Source of the DNA: Phycisphaeraceae bacterium
Lineage (GTDB): Bacteria > Planctomycetota > Phycisphaerae > Phycisphaerales > UBA1924
Direction of reading: 5' to 3'
DNA: 6,196 bases
NCBI GenBank assembly: GCA_009827215.1
Contig: WUAJ01000146.1
Coordinates: 1-6,196 of the forward strand
Shown: positions 5,455 through 6,196 of the stretch, in pieces
Position numbering within the stretch: the stretch's first letter is position 1
How the letters are laid out: every line of letters begins with the position of its first letter
The notes under the pieces: generated by a model
Databases searched by the model: none
What the model saw: the letters and a program-made list of their open reading frames with translations, nothing else
What the model was told of the DNA's origin: nothing
Made by a program: the position numbers and the translations under genes

Positions 5455-5480
5455 TCGACGCCGGTATCCATACCGGTCGA
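5455..5480 (-). promoter_or_regulatory. Inverted repeat in the fliW leader
   Basis: A perfect 7-bp dyad (CCGGTAT, CC, ATACCGG at 5461-5476) is flanked by TCGAC and GTCGA, which extend the pairing with a small bulge to about 11 bp. It ends about 25 bases before the GGAG ribosome binding site of fliW. It could be an operator or an mRNA hairpin; no T run follows, so it is not a terminator. Confidence 0.45.
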
Positions 5481-5541
5481 CATCCTGTCCTGAGCTCCCC
5501 TCACGACCGACTGTGGGGGGGTTCTCGATCCAATCTCCGTT

Positions 5542-5557
5542 CCCGGCTTTCACCGGG
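5542..5557 (-). other. Weak hairpin just downstream of flgL
   Basis: A 5-bp stem (CCCGG with CCGGG) with a 6-base loop begins 24 bases after the flgL stop codon. No T-rich tail follows on the minus strand, so transcription probably continues into fliW. Together with a run of seven G residues at 5515-5521 (plus strand), this is all I see in the distal half of the flgL-fliW gap. Confidence 0.3.
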
Positions 5558-5580
5558 TCGGGTCTGTGTTATCCACGGCG

Positions 5581-6196
5581 TTAGCCGAGGAAGTCCAGCA
5601 GCGTGAGCTGCTGTGTTTGTGCCGCAACGCTGAGCCCCGCTTGGAGCTGGAGTTGCAGCTGCGCGAACTCGGAGGATGCGGACGCAAAGTCCAGATCTCT
5701 GAGCTGCGAGCGGACGGCTTCGTCATACACGAGGCGGTCCTCTTGTCGGCGTGTCTCGTCATCGAGACGGCGTGCATATCCGCCGACGGTGGATCGAGCT
5801 TGGATCACATGATCCTGACTCAGTCCGAGTCTCTTTGTCGCAAGTTCGATGCCAAAGGTGTCGTCGTTCTTCAATGCCTCGGAAAGGTCCAGAAGATGGG
5901 AGAAAAGGTTGTTCACACGGATTGTGGCACGATCCTCGGAGCGCAATAGTGTGCCGCTCCCGTTCGCCTTTGCGTCAAGGAATCCGAGCTGCTGAGCGGC
6001 GGTGGAGTTGTTAACGGGACGGATTGAGATAGCGCCACCTGTTGCGAGTCCAGGATCTTGGTTGAACTCGATGCCGTTGCTGATTGCACCGACATTGGCC
6101 GTGAAATCTGTGGTTGGACGACCCGCGGCGGTGAGCTGCGCGTCTGCTTGGGTGTTTATGGCGTTGACGAGGGTGCCGACAGTGGTGATGTCACTC
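5581..6196 (-). CDS. flgL: Flagellar hook-filament junction protein FlgL, 5' end outside window
   Basis: The frame is open from the window edge (first full codon at 6195) to TAA at 5581, giving the last 204 residues. FlgL (HAP3) joins the hook-associated protein FlgK to the flagellin filament and is exported by the flagellar type III apparatus. The C-terminal part from about residue 95 of the visible stretch fits FlgL and the flagellin C-terminal domain: VNNLFSHLLDLSEAL, STVGGYARRLDDETRRQEDR, QLRDLDFASASSEFAQL, LQAGLSVAAQTQQLTLLDFLG. The earlier part (TVGTLVNAINTQADAQL, ISNGIEFNQD, TAAQQLGFLDAKANGSGTLL) resembles the IN-type insert found in axial proteins. No cysteine is seen. Position directly before fliW and csrA supports FlgL over an ordinary flagellin. 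The final LG plus stop matches both flagellins. The N-terminus is outside the window. Confidence 0.88.
   Translation of the reverse strand, partial: SDITTVGTLVNAINTQADAQLTAAGRPTTDFTANVGAISNGIEFNQDPGLATGGAISIRPVNNSTAAQQLGFLDAKANGSGTLLRSEDRATIRVNNLFSHLLDLSEALKNDDTFGIELATKRLGLSQDHVIQARSTVGGYARRLDDETRRQEDRLVYDEAVRSQLRDLDFASASSEFAQLQLQLQAGLSVAAQTQQLTLLDFLG

Noticed and set aside
5515..5521. Run of seven G residues as a possible phase-variable tract
   Set aside because: It is short and lies outside any coding region or recognisable promoter, so slippage would have no evident effect.
5566..5574. GGATAACAC shared (minus strand) by the flagellin 2 leader (2460-2452) and the flgL-fliW gap
   Set aside because: A 9-base match with different surroundings and no symmetry; likely chance.

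Overview
The window looks like part of a flagellar filament locus from a Planctomycetota bacterium, most likely Phycisphaerae-like. This placement is my inference from the N-terminal signature of both flagellins (MTRINTNV, then LSTGLRINRGKDDPAGLI), the moderately high GC content and the gene set; no search was run. All six recognisable genes lie on the minus strand, so transcription runs from high to low coordinates.

Order in the direction of transcription: the 3' part of flgL (hook-filament junction protein, 6196-5581, entering from outside the window); a 164-bp gap with two inverted repeats; fliW (5416-4967), an antagonist of CsrA; a 170-bp leader; csrA (4796-4413), a translational repressor with an unusually long C-terminal tail; a 58-bp gap with a hairpin; flagellin 1 (4354-2795, 519 aa) with a strong intrinsic terminator; a 358-bp intergenic region rich in inverted repeats; flagellin 2 (2436-931, 501 aa) with its own intrinsic terminator; and the 5' part of a XerC/XerD-type tyrosine recombinase (from about 820, leaving the window at base 1).

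The order flgL-fliW-csrA-flagellin matches the one known from Bacillus subtilis, where FliW, CsrA and flagellin form a partner switch: CsrA blocks flagellin translation, FliW sequesters CsrA, and unsecreted flagellin sequesters FliW. Three things suggest the same circuit here. CsrA keeps the RNA-binding residues L4 and R44 and a B. subtilis-like segment around N55. FliW is full length. Both flagellin genes carry the same extended ribosome binding site, CACGGAGG, which resembles a CsrA target overlapping the Shine-Dalgarno sequence; neither csrA nor fliW has it.

The two flagellins are diverged paralogues that share end domains but differ in the middle, and each has its own terminator. I saw no CRISPR array, tRNA, rRNA or insertion sequence. 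The recombinase gene runs off the edge and is covered by a long antisense open frame that should not be mistaken for a gene.
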